A stretch of DNA of 64,000 nt, from contig QHWB01000042.1 of the NCBI GenBank assembly GCA_003222395.1, forward strand, positions 1-64,000, in the 5' to 3' direction. Below, in pieces: positions 17,716-25,739 of the stretch. The position numbers were made by a program, and so were the translations under genes. Source of the DNA: Acidobacteriota bacterium. Its GTDB lineage: Bacteria; Acidobacteriota; Vicinamibacteria; Vicinamibacterales; CAVVIG01. The notes below the pieces were generated by a model. The model searched no databases. It was not told the origin of the DNA and saw nothing but the letters and a program-made list of their open reading frames with translations. Numbering within the stretch: position 1 is the stretch's first letter; every line of letters starts with the position of its first letter.

Positions 17716-18333
17716 TCACTTTGCGCCGTAACTGAAATCGTCGAATAACGTGACGCTGTCGGCTTTGGTCCAGACACCGACCTTGCCCGCGTCTTTGAAC
17801 GTATCGTCGTCCCACTCGATCGCCTTCTTGCCGTCACATGTGACGGTGAAGTGATTGCCAGCAAAGTCCACGCGGATCGTGTGCCACACGTTGGACGCGA
17901 CTTTCATGTTCGTGCGCTTCTTCTCAGTGCGGCGTCCGTTGATCGTATGGTAGATAGTGACATTGTCCTCGAGCGCGTTGGCGCGGGCGATGTAGTAATT
18001 GTTCGCGTCCTTCAACCGCCAGACAACTCCTCCAGCCTGGTCTTCTTTGCCAGAGATCGGCTTGAACTTCACTTCCACAAAGCCGTCTCTGAGGTTGGTG
18101 TCGTCCCTGTAGCAGACGGGATAGGTGGCGACGCCAGACTGCTTCAGGACATTCGGTTTGCTCGGTGCCGAGTCGTCTTTTTCGACCGTCCATTTGGCTG
18201 TGCCACTGCCGGTCTTGGTCGCGGTCCAACCGGCAGGCGTCTGGCCTGTCGGCGCGTTGTCGAAAGTAACGGTTTCGTCTGGCGCTACGGCGACTGAGAC
18301 GACGGAGGTGAACACGAGGACTGCCAGTTTCAT
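17716..18333 (-). CDS. Exported concanavalin-like (DUF1080/LamG-type) beta-sandwich protein
   Basis: A 205-residue protein from ATG 18333, chosen for the GGAGG five bases upstream. It has a short signal peptide (MKLAVLVFTSVVSVAVA). The body resembles the laminin-G/3-keto-disaccharide-hydrolase-like sandwich: VTFDNAPTGQTPAGW, GGVVWRLKDANNYYIARAN, NVWHTIRVDFAGNHFTVTCD, VGVWTKADSVTLFDDFSY. These proteins usually bind carbohydrate; some related ones are hydrolases. No catalytic site can be named here. It is the first gene of the group with the propeller and the DUF5916 protein, which suggests a shared surface or glycan-related role (inference). Confidence 0.78.
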   Translation of the reverse strand: MKLAVLVFTSVVSVAVAPDETVTFDNAPTGQTPAGWTATKTGSGTAKWTVEKDDSAPSKPNVLKQSGVATYPVCYRDDTNLRDGFVEVKFKPISGKEDQAGGVVWRLKDANNYYIARANALEDNVTIYHTINGRRTEKKRTNMKVASNVWHTIRVDFAGNHFTVTCDGKKAIEWDDDTFKDAGKVGVWTKADSVTLFDDFSYGAK

Positions 18334-18408
18334 AACGGCCTCCAATACTGCGCCTTCCGTGAACTCGACGAATTCGTCGCTACTCCAAACGCGAGATCAT
18401 CAACACGC

Positions 18409-19827
18409 TCATGTCATCGCTCCATCCCCGAGCAGCGATGCGGTCGCGGCGGGGATTCGCACGATGAATGTGGTCCCATTGCCCTGGATGCTCTCGGCCT
18501 CAATCGACCCGCGATGCGCGTCGATGATCCAGCGTGCGATCGACAGTCCGAGACCTGCACCGCCATCTTGACGCGATCGTACTTTGTCCACCCGATAAAA
18601 CCGGTCGAACACAAACGGGAGCGCGTCCTTTGGAATGCCGACGCCGGTGTCTTCTATCGTGACCGCAGCCTGATCAGCTTGCGTCTCGAGCGCCACGCGG
18701 ATGCGCCCGCCACTCGGCGTGTACTTGATGGCGTTGTCGATCAGAATCAGGAACAGACGTTCGAGCGCATGCGCGTCACCATGCACCACCATCCGTCCGT
18801 CGGGGAGCACCCGGTCCAATCGAAGCTGCTTCGAGTGGACGAGCGGCTCGCTACGACCGCACACGTCGCGAATCACAGCCGCGAGATCAACGTCCGCGAG
18901 ACTCAGCGCCTCTGCACCGGAGTCGACTCTCGCGAGCGTGAGCAGGCTGTCGAGGAGACCGCTCATCCGTTCGGCCTCGTCGAGGATTTCGCCGATGGCC
19001 TCGCGATACTCAGGCTCGCTGCGGTCCTGTCGCAGCGCCAGCTCCGCGGTCGTGCGCACGAGCGCGACAGGCGTCCGCAACTCGTGCGATGCATCCGCCG
19101 TGAATTGCGTGATACGTCTGAACGCTACCTCGAGCCGATCAAGCATCTGGTTGAACGTTTCGGCGAGACGCTGCAGTTCGTCGCCTGACGGCGAGATGCG
19201 CAGTCGTTTCGAAAGATTGTGTTCCCCGATTGACCGCGCGGTGCTGGTGATGTCATCGACGGGAGCCAAGGCGCGGCGGCTCAGCCAGTAGCCGGCCGCG
19301 GAAGCGAGCGCGAGGACGACCGGAATCGACGACGCGATGAGCCACTGAAACCGCTGCACGAGAGCATACGCGTCAGCGACTGGGGCGGCCAACTGCGCGA
19401 CGTACCTGCGACCAGCAACGGTCACATTCGCCGTCAGGACTCGCATCCGCGTACCACCGGCGTTCACGATTTCATAACGAGGCGCGGACGACACGACGAC
19501 CGGTGGATCCACGTGATAGTCCCGAATCGATCGCGACTGGAACAACAATCCACCGTGTGAATCGCTCACTTGCACGAGATCGCCCCCCGGCCTCAGCCCG
19601 GAATGCTCCCGGAACTCGTCGCGGAAGTCCTCCATCGAGACCGACGGATCGTGTCGCTCCATGAACGTCCGCAGACCGGCGAGACGCGTGCCGAGCTCTT
19701 CGTCGATCGCCGCGTGCAAGCTGGCGCGCATCGCCATAACGATCCCCGTGGCGTACGCCATGAAGATCGCGGCGAAAATGCCGAGGTACCAAAGCGTCAG
19801 CCGGAGACGCACGGAGGCGGGTTTCAT
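18409..19827 (-). CDS. Membrane sensor histidine kinase, CusS-like, with HAMP
   Basis: A 472-residue inner-membrane kinase. Transmembrane segments lie at about residues 12-34 and 160-182, enclosing a periplasmic sensor domain of roughly 125 residues. A HAMP linker (SRRALAPVDDITSTARSI) follows, then the phospho-acceptor H-box ([17 protein letters not shown]). The catalytic domain shows N box (LILIDNAIKYTPSG), G1 (EDTGVGIP), F (FDRFYR) and G2 (GGAGLGLSIARW). Its ATG overlaps the stop of the response regulator by four bases, so the two form one operon. The layout resembles heavy-metal sensors of the CusS/CzcS type, but the sensed signal cannot be read from sequence. Confidence 0.92.
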   Translation of the reverse strand: MKPASVRLRLTLWYLGIFAAIFMAYATGIVMAMRASLHAAIDEELGTRLAGLRTFMERHDPSVSMEDFRDEFREHSGLRPGGDLVQVSDSHGGLLFQSRSIRDYHVDPPVVVSSAPRYEIVNAGGTRMRVLTANVTVAGRRYVAQLAAPVADAYALVQRFQWLIASSIPVVLALASAAGYWLSRRALAPVDDITSTARSIGEHNLSKRLRISPSGDELQRLAETFNQMLDRLEVAFRRITQFTADASHELRTPVALVRTTAELALRQDRSEPEYREAIGEILDEAERMSGLLDSLLTLARVDSGAEALSLADVDLAAVIRDVCGRSEPLVHSKQLRLDRVLPDGRMVVHGDAHALERLFLILIDNAIKYTPSGGRIRVALETQADQAAVTIEDTGVGIPKDALPFVFDRFYRVDKVRSRQDGGAGLGLSIARWIIDAHRGSIEAESIQGNGTTFIVRIPAATASLLGDGAMT

Positions 19828-20504
19828 GCCGGCGGCTCTTCCTGAAGCACGTACCCGACGCTTCGAATCGTGTGAATCAGCTTGCGCTCATGACCACTGT
19901 CGACTTTGACGCGCAGCAGGCGGATGAACGCATCGAGCGTGTTGGTTTCAATCGTGTTGTCGAATCCCCATACCGCCTCGATGATTTCGCTCCTGGAGAG
20001 CACCTGACCCGCCCGGCGCATGAGCATTTCCAAGAGAGCATATTCCGTCTTCGTCAGGTGAATCGCGGTCTCCGCGCGCGACACCCGATGCGTGACGGGG
20101 TCCATGACGAGATTGTCGATCGTGAGTTTCGGGAGTTGCTCGACCGGACCGCGCCTCGCCACCGCTCGGAGCCTCGCCAACAGTTCTTCGAAGGCGAACG
20201 GTTTGGTCAGATAATCATCCGCCCCAACGTTCAACCCCTTGACGACGTCTCCAACAGCGTCCCGCGCCGTCAGCATCAGGATCGGCGTACGCGTGTTGGT
20301 CTTGCGGAGCCGACGCGCGACCTCAAATCCGTTCAGGCCTGGCAGCATGACGTCGAGAATGATCACGTCGAAGGCGTATGTCCGGCTCAAACGTAGCCCT
20401 TCCGCGCCGTCGTCAGCGACGTGGACGGCATGCCGTTCTTCCTCCAGACCCCTGCGGAGCAGCCTGGCCATTTTTTCGTCGTCCTCGACGAGCAGAATTC
20501 GCAT
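19824..20504 (-). CDS. OmpR/PhoB-family response regulator
   Basis: A 226-residue regulator. The start is set at ATG 20504 (MRILLVEDDEKMARLL) because the longer ORF adds 29 residues unlike the family. The receiver domain has the acidic pair ED at residues 7-9, the phospho-acceptor aspartate in VIILDVMLPG, T in LMLTARD, and K in LTKPFAF. A winged-helix output domain follows (LTKTEYALLEMLMRRAG, VWGFDNTIETNTLDAFIRLL, IHTIRSVGYVL). It is the partner of the kinase that overlaps it. Divergent to it starts an Oar-type TonB receptor; phased repeats in the shared upstream region (20560-20609) are likely binding sites. Confidence 0.93.
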   Translation of the reverse strand: MRILLVEDDEKMARLLRRGLEEERHAVHVADDGAEGLRLSRTYAFDVIILDVMLPGLNGFEVARRLRKTNTRTPILMLTARDAVGDVVKGLNVGADDYLTKPFAFEELLARLRAVARRGPVEQLPKLTIDNLVMDPVTHRVSRAETAIHLTKTEYALLEMLMRRAGQVLSRSEIIEAVWGFDNTIETNTLDAFIRLLRVKVDSGHERKLIHTIRSVGYVLQEEPPA

Positions 20505-20559
20505 CCTTCGGCGACACCGGCGGCTCGTAGGTGCCTTCTGAGAAGCGTATCGAGCCACC

Positions 20560-20609
20560 CTGAAGATCGTCTGAAAAGGACGAAAAATCACCTTTCATCG
20601 TACTTTCAG
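20560..20609. promoter_or_regulatory. Paired direct repeats in the divergent promoter region
   Basis: CTGAAG-N5-CTGAAA at 20560-20576 and TTTCAT-N5-TTTCAG at 20593-20609. Each is a direct repeat with 11-bp phasing, and the second is the mirror of the first. OmpR/PhoB-type regulators typically bind such tandem sites. The region lies between the divergent response regulator (start 20504) and TonB receptor (start 20649), so it could control both. Confidence 0.5.
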
Positions 20610-20648
20610 AATGGGGCTCTAGGATCCGATCCAGCCGAGTCGACACCT

Positions 20649-23240
20649 ATGACCCCTGACACACGGAGATCGCGCGTGAGATCGAGGACGTGGAGCGCCT
20701 TCGTTCTCTGGGTGTTGTTGGAAGCGGCGATGCCCGCTCAGCGCGTTTCCGTCGTCGCCGTAACGGGGACCGTACAAGACTCGACGGGCGCCGTGCTCCC
20801 GAATGCACAGGTCGAATTGAAGAGCGCCGCAGGCGTCACGGTGCAGTCGACCACGACCGACCGCGCCGGGACGTTCCGGCTCGAGTCGGTTCCGCCGGGT
20901 CGGTACGATCTTCAGGTCACATTTGAAGGATTCGAGACGACGACGGTACACATCACCGTTGCCAACCGCACGCCGGCACCTACGCGTGTGACGATGCCGC
21001 TGGGCCGAATCACGCAGGAAGTCACAGTCGGCAACGCGCCGGCTGAGGTCAAGACAGACACCGCATCGAATCTCGATGCCGCGAGCGTAAACGCGACGTC
21101 GATCGAGAATCTGCCGGTCTTCAACCAGGACATCCTTGCGACGATGTCGCGCTTCCTCGACGCGAGCGCCATCGGCACCAACGGCGTCACGCTCGTCGTC
21201 AATGGCGTGGAAGTCAACAACCTGAACGTCTCGGCATCGGCGATCCAACAGATCAAGATCAATCAGGACCCGTATTCTGCCGAATATCCCCGACCTGGGC
21301 GCGGGCGCATCGAGGTGGTGTTGAAACCGGGATCGCGGGAGTACCACGGCACCGGCAACTTCACCTTCCGCGTTTCGACGTTCGACGAACGAAATGTTTT
21401 CGCTGCCGTCAAGCCGCCGGAGCAGCGGCGAATCTTCGAGGGTTTTCTCGGTGGGCCCGTACGACACTCTGAGAAGACCTCGTTCACATTGTCGGTGAGG
21501 GACAATGCCGACGACGCCGAATCGATTGTCTTTGCGCAGGGGCCGTCTGGAGCGATTCAGCAAAATGTTGCCTCGCCCTATCGCAACGTGCTCGCGGCAG
21601 GGACGCTCAATCATCAGCGTGGCGAGAACACGACCCAATCGGTCACATTGTCGTACCAAGATCAGACGATGCACAACCAGGGCATCGGTGGCGTCACGCT
21701 TCCGTCGGCGGCGACGAACTGGAACTTCATCGAGCAAAGCGCGGTCTACACGCAGCAGACAATCCTCGCGCCCAAGCTGCTCAACCAATTTCGCTTGTTC
21801 GTGGGTCAGGAGTTCGAGCGTACGACGAGCGCGAGTCCAGCGCCCAAGCTGGTCGTGCTCGACGCCTTTACGGGCGGCGGCGCGCAAGGTGACCAGCTTC
21901 GGACGGAACATCACTTCACATTGACGGAAATGCTGACGTGGTCCTCAGGACGTCACACCCTGAAGGGCGGTATCAATATTCCCGACTGGAGCCGCCGGCG
22001 CTTCGATGACAACACGAACACAAGCGGCACGTTCTACTTCTCGACCCTGGGGGACTACACGACGGGCCGACCGTACGCGTTCATTCAACAAGCGGGGAAC
22101 GGCCACGTCGCGTTTCTGGAAAAAGTGGTCGGGCTCTTCGTTCAGGACGAAATTCGGATCAGTCCCCGACTGTCCGCCTCACTCGGCCTCCGGTACGATT
22201 GGCAGAATTATTTTCACGACAACAACAACGTCGGGCCGCGCGGATCACTCGCATTCGCCCCACGCGCCGACGGGAAGACCGTGATTCGTGGCGGAGCGGG
22301 TGTGTTCTACGATCGCACGGGCCCCAGACCCATTCAGGACTTGCTCCGGTACAACGGCATTCGTCAGCTCCGGTACGTCATTACGAATCCGGGCTATCCC
22401 GATCCATTCGGACCTCGGCAAAGCCTCGCGACGGAACCGCCGAGTGTCGTTCGGCTCGCGCCAGACGTCGTTATTGCGTGGATGCTGCAATACAGCCTGA
22501 GCCTCGAGCACCAGCTCGCGAAGTCGACCAGTGTGAGTGTCACGTACACCGGGACCCGCGGGTTCGATCAGTTCTTGTCGCGCGACATCAACGCGCCGCT
22601 GCCGCCGCTATACACGGCGCGGCCCGATCCGACGCGCGGGGTCATTCGTGAGATCGAATCGACGGGGAAGCTGGTCGGCAACTCGGTGCAGTTCACACTC
22701 CGCGGGCAAGTCACACGCTTCGTCAACACATCAGCGCAGTACACGCTGAGCGAGACGAAGAACAATACCTCGGGCATCACATGGGTGCCGCCCAACTCGT
22801 ACGACCTGTCGCTCGAGTACGCGCGGGCAGATTTCGATCAGCGGCACCGGTTCGATGTGCTCGGCACGGTGAACCCAGGGTCTCTGTTCAAGGTTGGTGT
22901 CGCGCTCGCGCTGTATTCCGGCCGGCCGTACTCGCTCACGACTGGACACGACGACTTCAACACCGGCATCGCGAATGCGAGGCCGCCAGGTGTGCCGCGC
23001 AACAGCTTGCAAGGCCCCGCGTACGCCGATCTGGATCTGCGCTGGTCGTACGACCTGTTTCTCGACCGGGCCAAGAAGCGTTCGGGGCCGAACGTCACGC
23101 TCGGGATCGATGCGTTCAACGTGCTGAATCGCGTCAACGACTCGAATTACATCGGCACCGTCACATCGCCGTTCTTCGGGCGCGCCGTTGCGGCGCAACC
23201 GCCGCGCCGGCTGCAATTCTCGGCCCGCGCGCGCTTCTGA
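20649..23240 (+). CDS. Oar-type TonB-dependent outer-membrane receptor, intact
   Basis: From ATG 20649 (MTPDTRRSRVRSRTW) the protein has about 863 residues. The much earlier ATG in the same frame is rejected because the extension runs across the divergent response-regulator gene. Order: signal segment (AFVLWVLLEAAMPAQ), carboxypeptidase-regulatory-like domain (VTGTVQDSTGAVLPNAQVEL, GRYDLQVTFEGFE), plug (IENLPVFNQDILATM, VVNGVEVNNLNVS), then a 22-strand-type barrel ending in RRLQFSARARF with a terminal Phe. It is shorter than many Oar proteins and close in style to the broken receptor at 5777/14377. It likely imports a substrate that the adjacent two-component system senses or regulates (inference from divergent arrangement). 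Confidence 0.88.
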   Translation: MTPDTRRSRVRSRTWSAFVLWVLLEAAMPAQRVSVVAVTGTVQDSTGAVLPNAQVELKSAAGVTVQSTTTDRAGTFRLESVPPGRYDLQVTFEGFETTTVHITVANRTPAPTRVTMPLGRITQEVTVGNAPAEVKTDTASNLDAASVNATSIENLPVFNQDILATMSRFLDASAIGTNGVTLVVNGVEVNNLNVSASAIQQIKINQDPYSAEYPRPGRGRIEVVLKPGSREYHGTGNFTFRVSTFDERNVFAAVKPPEQRRIFEGFLGGPVRHSEKTSFTLSVRDNADDAESIVFAQGPSGAIQQNVASPYRNVLAAGTLNHQRGENTTQSVTLSYQDQTMHNQGIGGVTLPSAATNWNFIEQSAVYTQQTILAPKLLNQFRLFVGQEFERTTSASPAPKLVVLDAFTGGGAQGDQLRTEHHFTLTEMLTWSSGRHTLKGGINIPDWSRRRFDDNTNTSGTFYFSTLGDYTTGRPYAFIQQAGNGHVAFLEKVVGLFVQDEIRISPRLSASLGLRYDWQNYFHDNNNVGPRGSLAFAPRADGKTVIRGGAGVFYDRTGPRPIQDLLRYNGIRQLRYVITNPGYPDPFGPRQSLATEPPSVVRLAPDVVIAWMLQYSLSLEHQLAKSTSVSVTYTGTRGFDQFLSRDINAPLPPLYTARPDPTRGVIREIESTGKLVGNSVQFTLRGQVTRFVNTSAQYTLSETKNNTSGITWVPPNSYDLSLEYARADFDQRHRFDVLGTVNPGSLFKVGVALALYSGRPYSLTTGHDDFNTGIANARPPGVPRNSLQGPAYADLDLRWSYDLFLDRAKKRSGPNVTLGIDAFNVLNRVNDSNYIGTVTSPFFGRAVAAQPPRRLQFSARARF

Positions 23241-23253
23241 CGGACGTTGTCGC

Positions 23254-24528
23254 TCAAGCGGGCCTTATCTTCGTGCGAATCAGTAGCCAGCGAATTCCGC
23301 TAAGGAGACCAAGAATTCCTCCAGCGCCGATGACGCTCCAACGGGGCAATGAAAGAAAAAGTCCCAGGCACGCCGCAATGCCAAGCCACGAGACGACGGC
23401 CGGGGCGAAACGCTTGTCCCGTCGAAGTTCCAATGCCGCAAAATTTGTCGCCGCATACCAAACCAGCGTGCACGCACTTGCCACCGGCATGAGCAGCCGC
23501 AGCGGGAATAGATTCACGAGAGCAAGGCCGATGATCGTCAGCACCAAGAGTGCGTGGTGCGGGCTGTGAAACCGCCGATGCACGACACCCAGCCAACGCG
23601 GCAATTCCTTGGATTTGCCCATCGCGTGTCCGACCTTCGACGTACTCAGTAGATCGCCGAGCATTTCGCTGAATGCGGTCATCCACGCCGACGTCAGGAT
23701 CATCCATCCGGCCCATTGCGCAATGGCCGCTGCCGCGCCGCGGAAAATTGGCGCGTCGGTTTGTCCCATCGCTTCGGCGCCCAAAACGCCAAGCGTCGTC
23801 GCTGCCACAATGAGATAGATAGCAGCCGCGATCGCAATGCCGCCGACAACCGCGAACGGAATTGCCTTTCGGGGATCCTTGATTTCGTCCGCCATGATCG
23901 CGGTGCGCTGAAATCCATCCCAGGTCCAGAAGAAGACCGCGGCGCCGCGGAGCACGCCGCCGAGTCCAGGCCCTAGCACCGGTCGTAGGTGTTCTCCATG
24001 TACGCGAGGCACCGCAAAGCTGACATAGAGACCTAGCAGGACAACATCGATGAAAAAGACGCCGATCAGGATTTTGGAGGTCGGGGAGATCCCGAGGAAA
24101 TTCACGGCCGCAACAGCGATGAGCGCAAGGCTTGCGGCAAACGGTACGGGCAAGCCGGGAAATAGCTGCGCAGAATATGTGGCGAACCCAAGAGCGAGAA
24201 GGCCGAGTCCCACGATCCCATCGAACAAGTAGGCCAGACCCGCCGCGAAGCTGACGGTGTGAAAGCCAAAACGGCGTGTCCAAATGAACGCGCCGCCCTC
24301 CTGCGGATAGTTAACACCTACTTCCGCTGCACTAATACCGGTGAGTAATGCGATCACTCCGCCAATGAGCATCGCGACCAGGATGCCGCTACCTGCTTCG
24401 GCTGTGGCTGCGCCCAAGGACGCAAATAGCCCTGTGCCGACAATCATCGCCGCCGTCAGCAGCACCGCCGTTGTTTTTCCAAGGCTCCGTGCGCCGGAGT
24501 GCGTTGACCGCAACGGCGGTGTGGTCAT
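23254..24528 (-). CDS. APC-superfamily amino-acid/polyamine permease
   Basis: A 424-residue integral membrane protein with about 12 predicted transmembrane segments. The first has the typical APC signature (AAMIVGTGLFASLGAATAEA), followed by a conserved VNYPQEGGAFIWTRRFG loop. The central FFWTWDGFQRTAIMADEIKD region matches the consensus helix before the cytoplasmic loop (EIKDPRKAIP). It would import amino acids or related amines by cation coupling; specificity cannot be told. It is convergent with the upstream TonB receptor (13 bases between stops) and is separated from the efflux adaptor by a strong hairpin at 24552-24590. Confidence 0.88.
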   Translation of the reverse strand: MTTPPLRSTHSGARSLGKTTAVLLTAAMIVGTGLFASLGAATAEAGSGILVAMLIGGVIALLTGISAAEVGVNYPQEGGAFIWTRRFGFHTVSFAAGLAYLFDGIVGLGLLALGFATYSAQLFPGLPVPFAASLALIAVAAVNFLGISPTSKILIGVFFIDVVLLGLYVSFAVPRVHGEHLRPVLGPGLGGVLRGAAVFFWTWDGFQRTAIMADEIKDPRKAIPFAVVGGIAIAAAIYLIVAATTLGVLGAEAMGQTDAPIFRGAAAAIAQWAGWMILTSAWMTAFSEMLGDLLSTSKVGHAMGKSKELPRWLGVVHRRFHSPHHALLVLTIIGLALVNLFPLRLLMPVASACTLVWYAATNFAALELRRDKRFAPAVVSWLGIAACLGLFLSLPRWSVIGAGGILGLLSGIRWLLIRTKIRPA

Positions 24529-24551
24529 ATGACTGATTGCGACGAGACTGA

Positions 24552-24590
24552 TCGGTGCTCGCCGACACGGACTTCGTCGGCGAGCACCGA
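24552..24590 (-). terminator. Perfect 15-bp hairpin downstream of the efflux operon
   Basis: Arms 24552-24566 and 24576-24590 are perfect complements with a 9-base loop. It lies 15 bases after the stop of the RND adaptor and just upstream of the APC permease start. There is no U-run after the stem, so it may be a terminator that needs other factors, an mRNA 3'-end stabiliser, or an operator of the permease. Confidence 0.6.
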
Positions 24591-24605
24591 CAGTTCACCG
24601 GTCAA

Positions 24606-25739
24606 CTAGCTTGGTTTTGCCGGCTGAATGTTGACCCTCGCGCCTTCGCGAATCTCGTCTGTGCCGCGCCGAACGATCGTGTCGCCGTCCTTGAGCGCAC
24701 CGAATACCTCGATGAGGTCGCCGACGCGCGCGCCGCGGCTCACATTCACCCATTGCGCCACGCCGTTGTTCACGCGAACCACGAACGTGCGCTCCGTCGT
24801 CGTGACGATGGTGGTGGGAGGCACCAGCAGAGATGGCTGCGGCCGCCTCACTGTCCACTGCACTTCGGGGTACATGCCCGCGCTGAGTCGGAGGTCCGGG
24901 TTCTTGACATCGAGTTCAACGGCCATCGTGCGGGTCTTCTCGTCGAGATCGTGCGCGACAAGGTTCGCGATCCCGTAGAACGTCTCGCCCGGATATGCCG
25001 GCACGGTAAACGGCACTCGAGCGCCTTTCACCATCGCGCCGACCAGCGCTTCGGGCACCGCGACAACCAGGCGCAGACGCGAGACCTGATGCAATCTGAG
25101 GAGCGGCGGCGATGTGGTTCCGGTTCCGACCAGCGCGCCGGGATGAATGTTGCGTTCGGTGATAATGCCGTCGAACGGCGCCTTCAGCGTCAAGTACTGT
25201 TCGAGATCTTTGACGGATTGAACCTGCGCCTGTGCGGCCTTGATCGAATCTTCGTACGACCGCACGAGCGCCTGCGCCGCCTCGGCGGTTTTCTGCGCAA
25301 CGACCACGTCGTTTTCGGCCACGACACCCGGAGTGGCGGACGCCGCCTTCAGGCGGTCGTAGGTACTCTGCGCTCCCGCGAGTTTGGCTTCGGCCTCCCC
25401 CCGCTGCAGGCCGAGCGCCTGCGCCTTGGACTGGGCTTCGGCGATTTGCGCCTGCATTTCCGGCGCTTCGAGGGTCACGAGCACCTGGCCTTGTTTAACC
25501 GTGCTTCCTCGATCGACGGCCACGCGCTTCACAAATCCAGGCAGCTTGGCGTAAATCGGAACGGCGAGGTACGGCTGGAACTCGCCGGGCAGTTTGACTT
25601 GCCGATCGACCGCTTTGGATGTGACGCGGACAACCTCCACGGATGCTTGCGCGGGCGCCGGCGCCTGCGCCGCAGCCGTTGCCGCGAACAGCATCAGGAT
25701 CGACGCGATGGAGAACCTATGCCGATGTGCGTTTGTCAT
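24606..25739 (-). CDS. RND efflux periplasmic adaptor (HlyD/MFP family)
   Basis: A 377-residue adaptor that would bridge the inner-membrane pump and the outer-membrane channel. ATG 25739 ([17 protein letters not shown]) gives a proper signal peptide and overlaps the pump gene by 23 bases; the longer ORF start lies deep inside the pump gene. It shows a lipoyl/barrel-sandwich half ([20 protein letters not shown]), an alpha-helical hairpin ([20 protein letters not shown]), the second sandwich half ([17 protein letters not shown]), a beta-barrel domain and a membrane-proximal domain ([17 protein letters not shown]). It is encoded directly after the pump at 25717-28875 and belongs to the same operon as the TolC-like gene at 29437. 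Confidence 0.9.
   Translation of the reverse strand: MTNAHRHRFSIASILMLFAATAAAQAPAPAQASVEVVRVTSKAVDRQVKLPGEFQPYLAVPIYAKLPGFVKRVAVDRGSTVKQGQVLVTLEAPEMQAQIAEAQSKAQALGLQRGEAEAKLAGAQSTYDRLKAASATPGVVAENDVVVAQKTAEAAQALVRSYEDSIKAAQAQVQSVKDLEQYLTLKAPFDGIITERNIHPGALVGTGTTSPPLLRLHQVSRLRLVVAVPEALVGAMVKGARVPFTVPAYPGETFYGIANLVAHDLDEKTRTMAVELDVKNPDLRLSAGMYPEVQWTVRRPQPSLLVPPTTIVTTTERTFVVRVNNGVAQWVNVSRGARVGDLIEVFGALKDGDTIVRRGTDEIREGARVNIQPAKPS

Noticed and set aside
20421-20648. A 76-residue N-terminal extension of the TonB receptor
   Set aside because: It would overlap the divergent response regulator and its promoter; a normal signal segment starts after ATG 20649.
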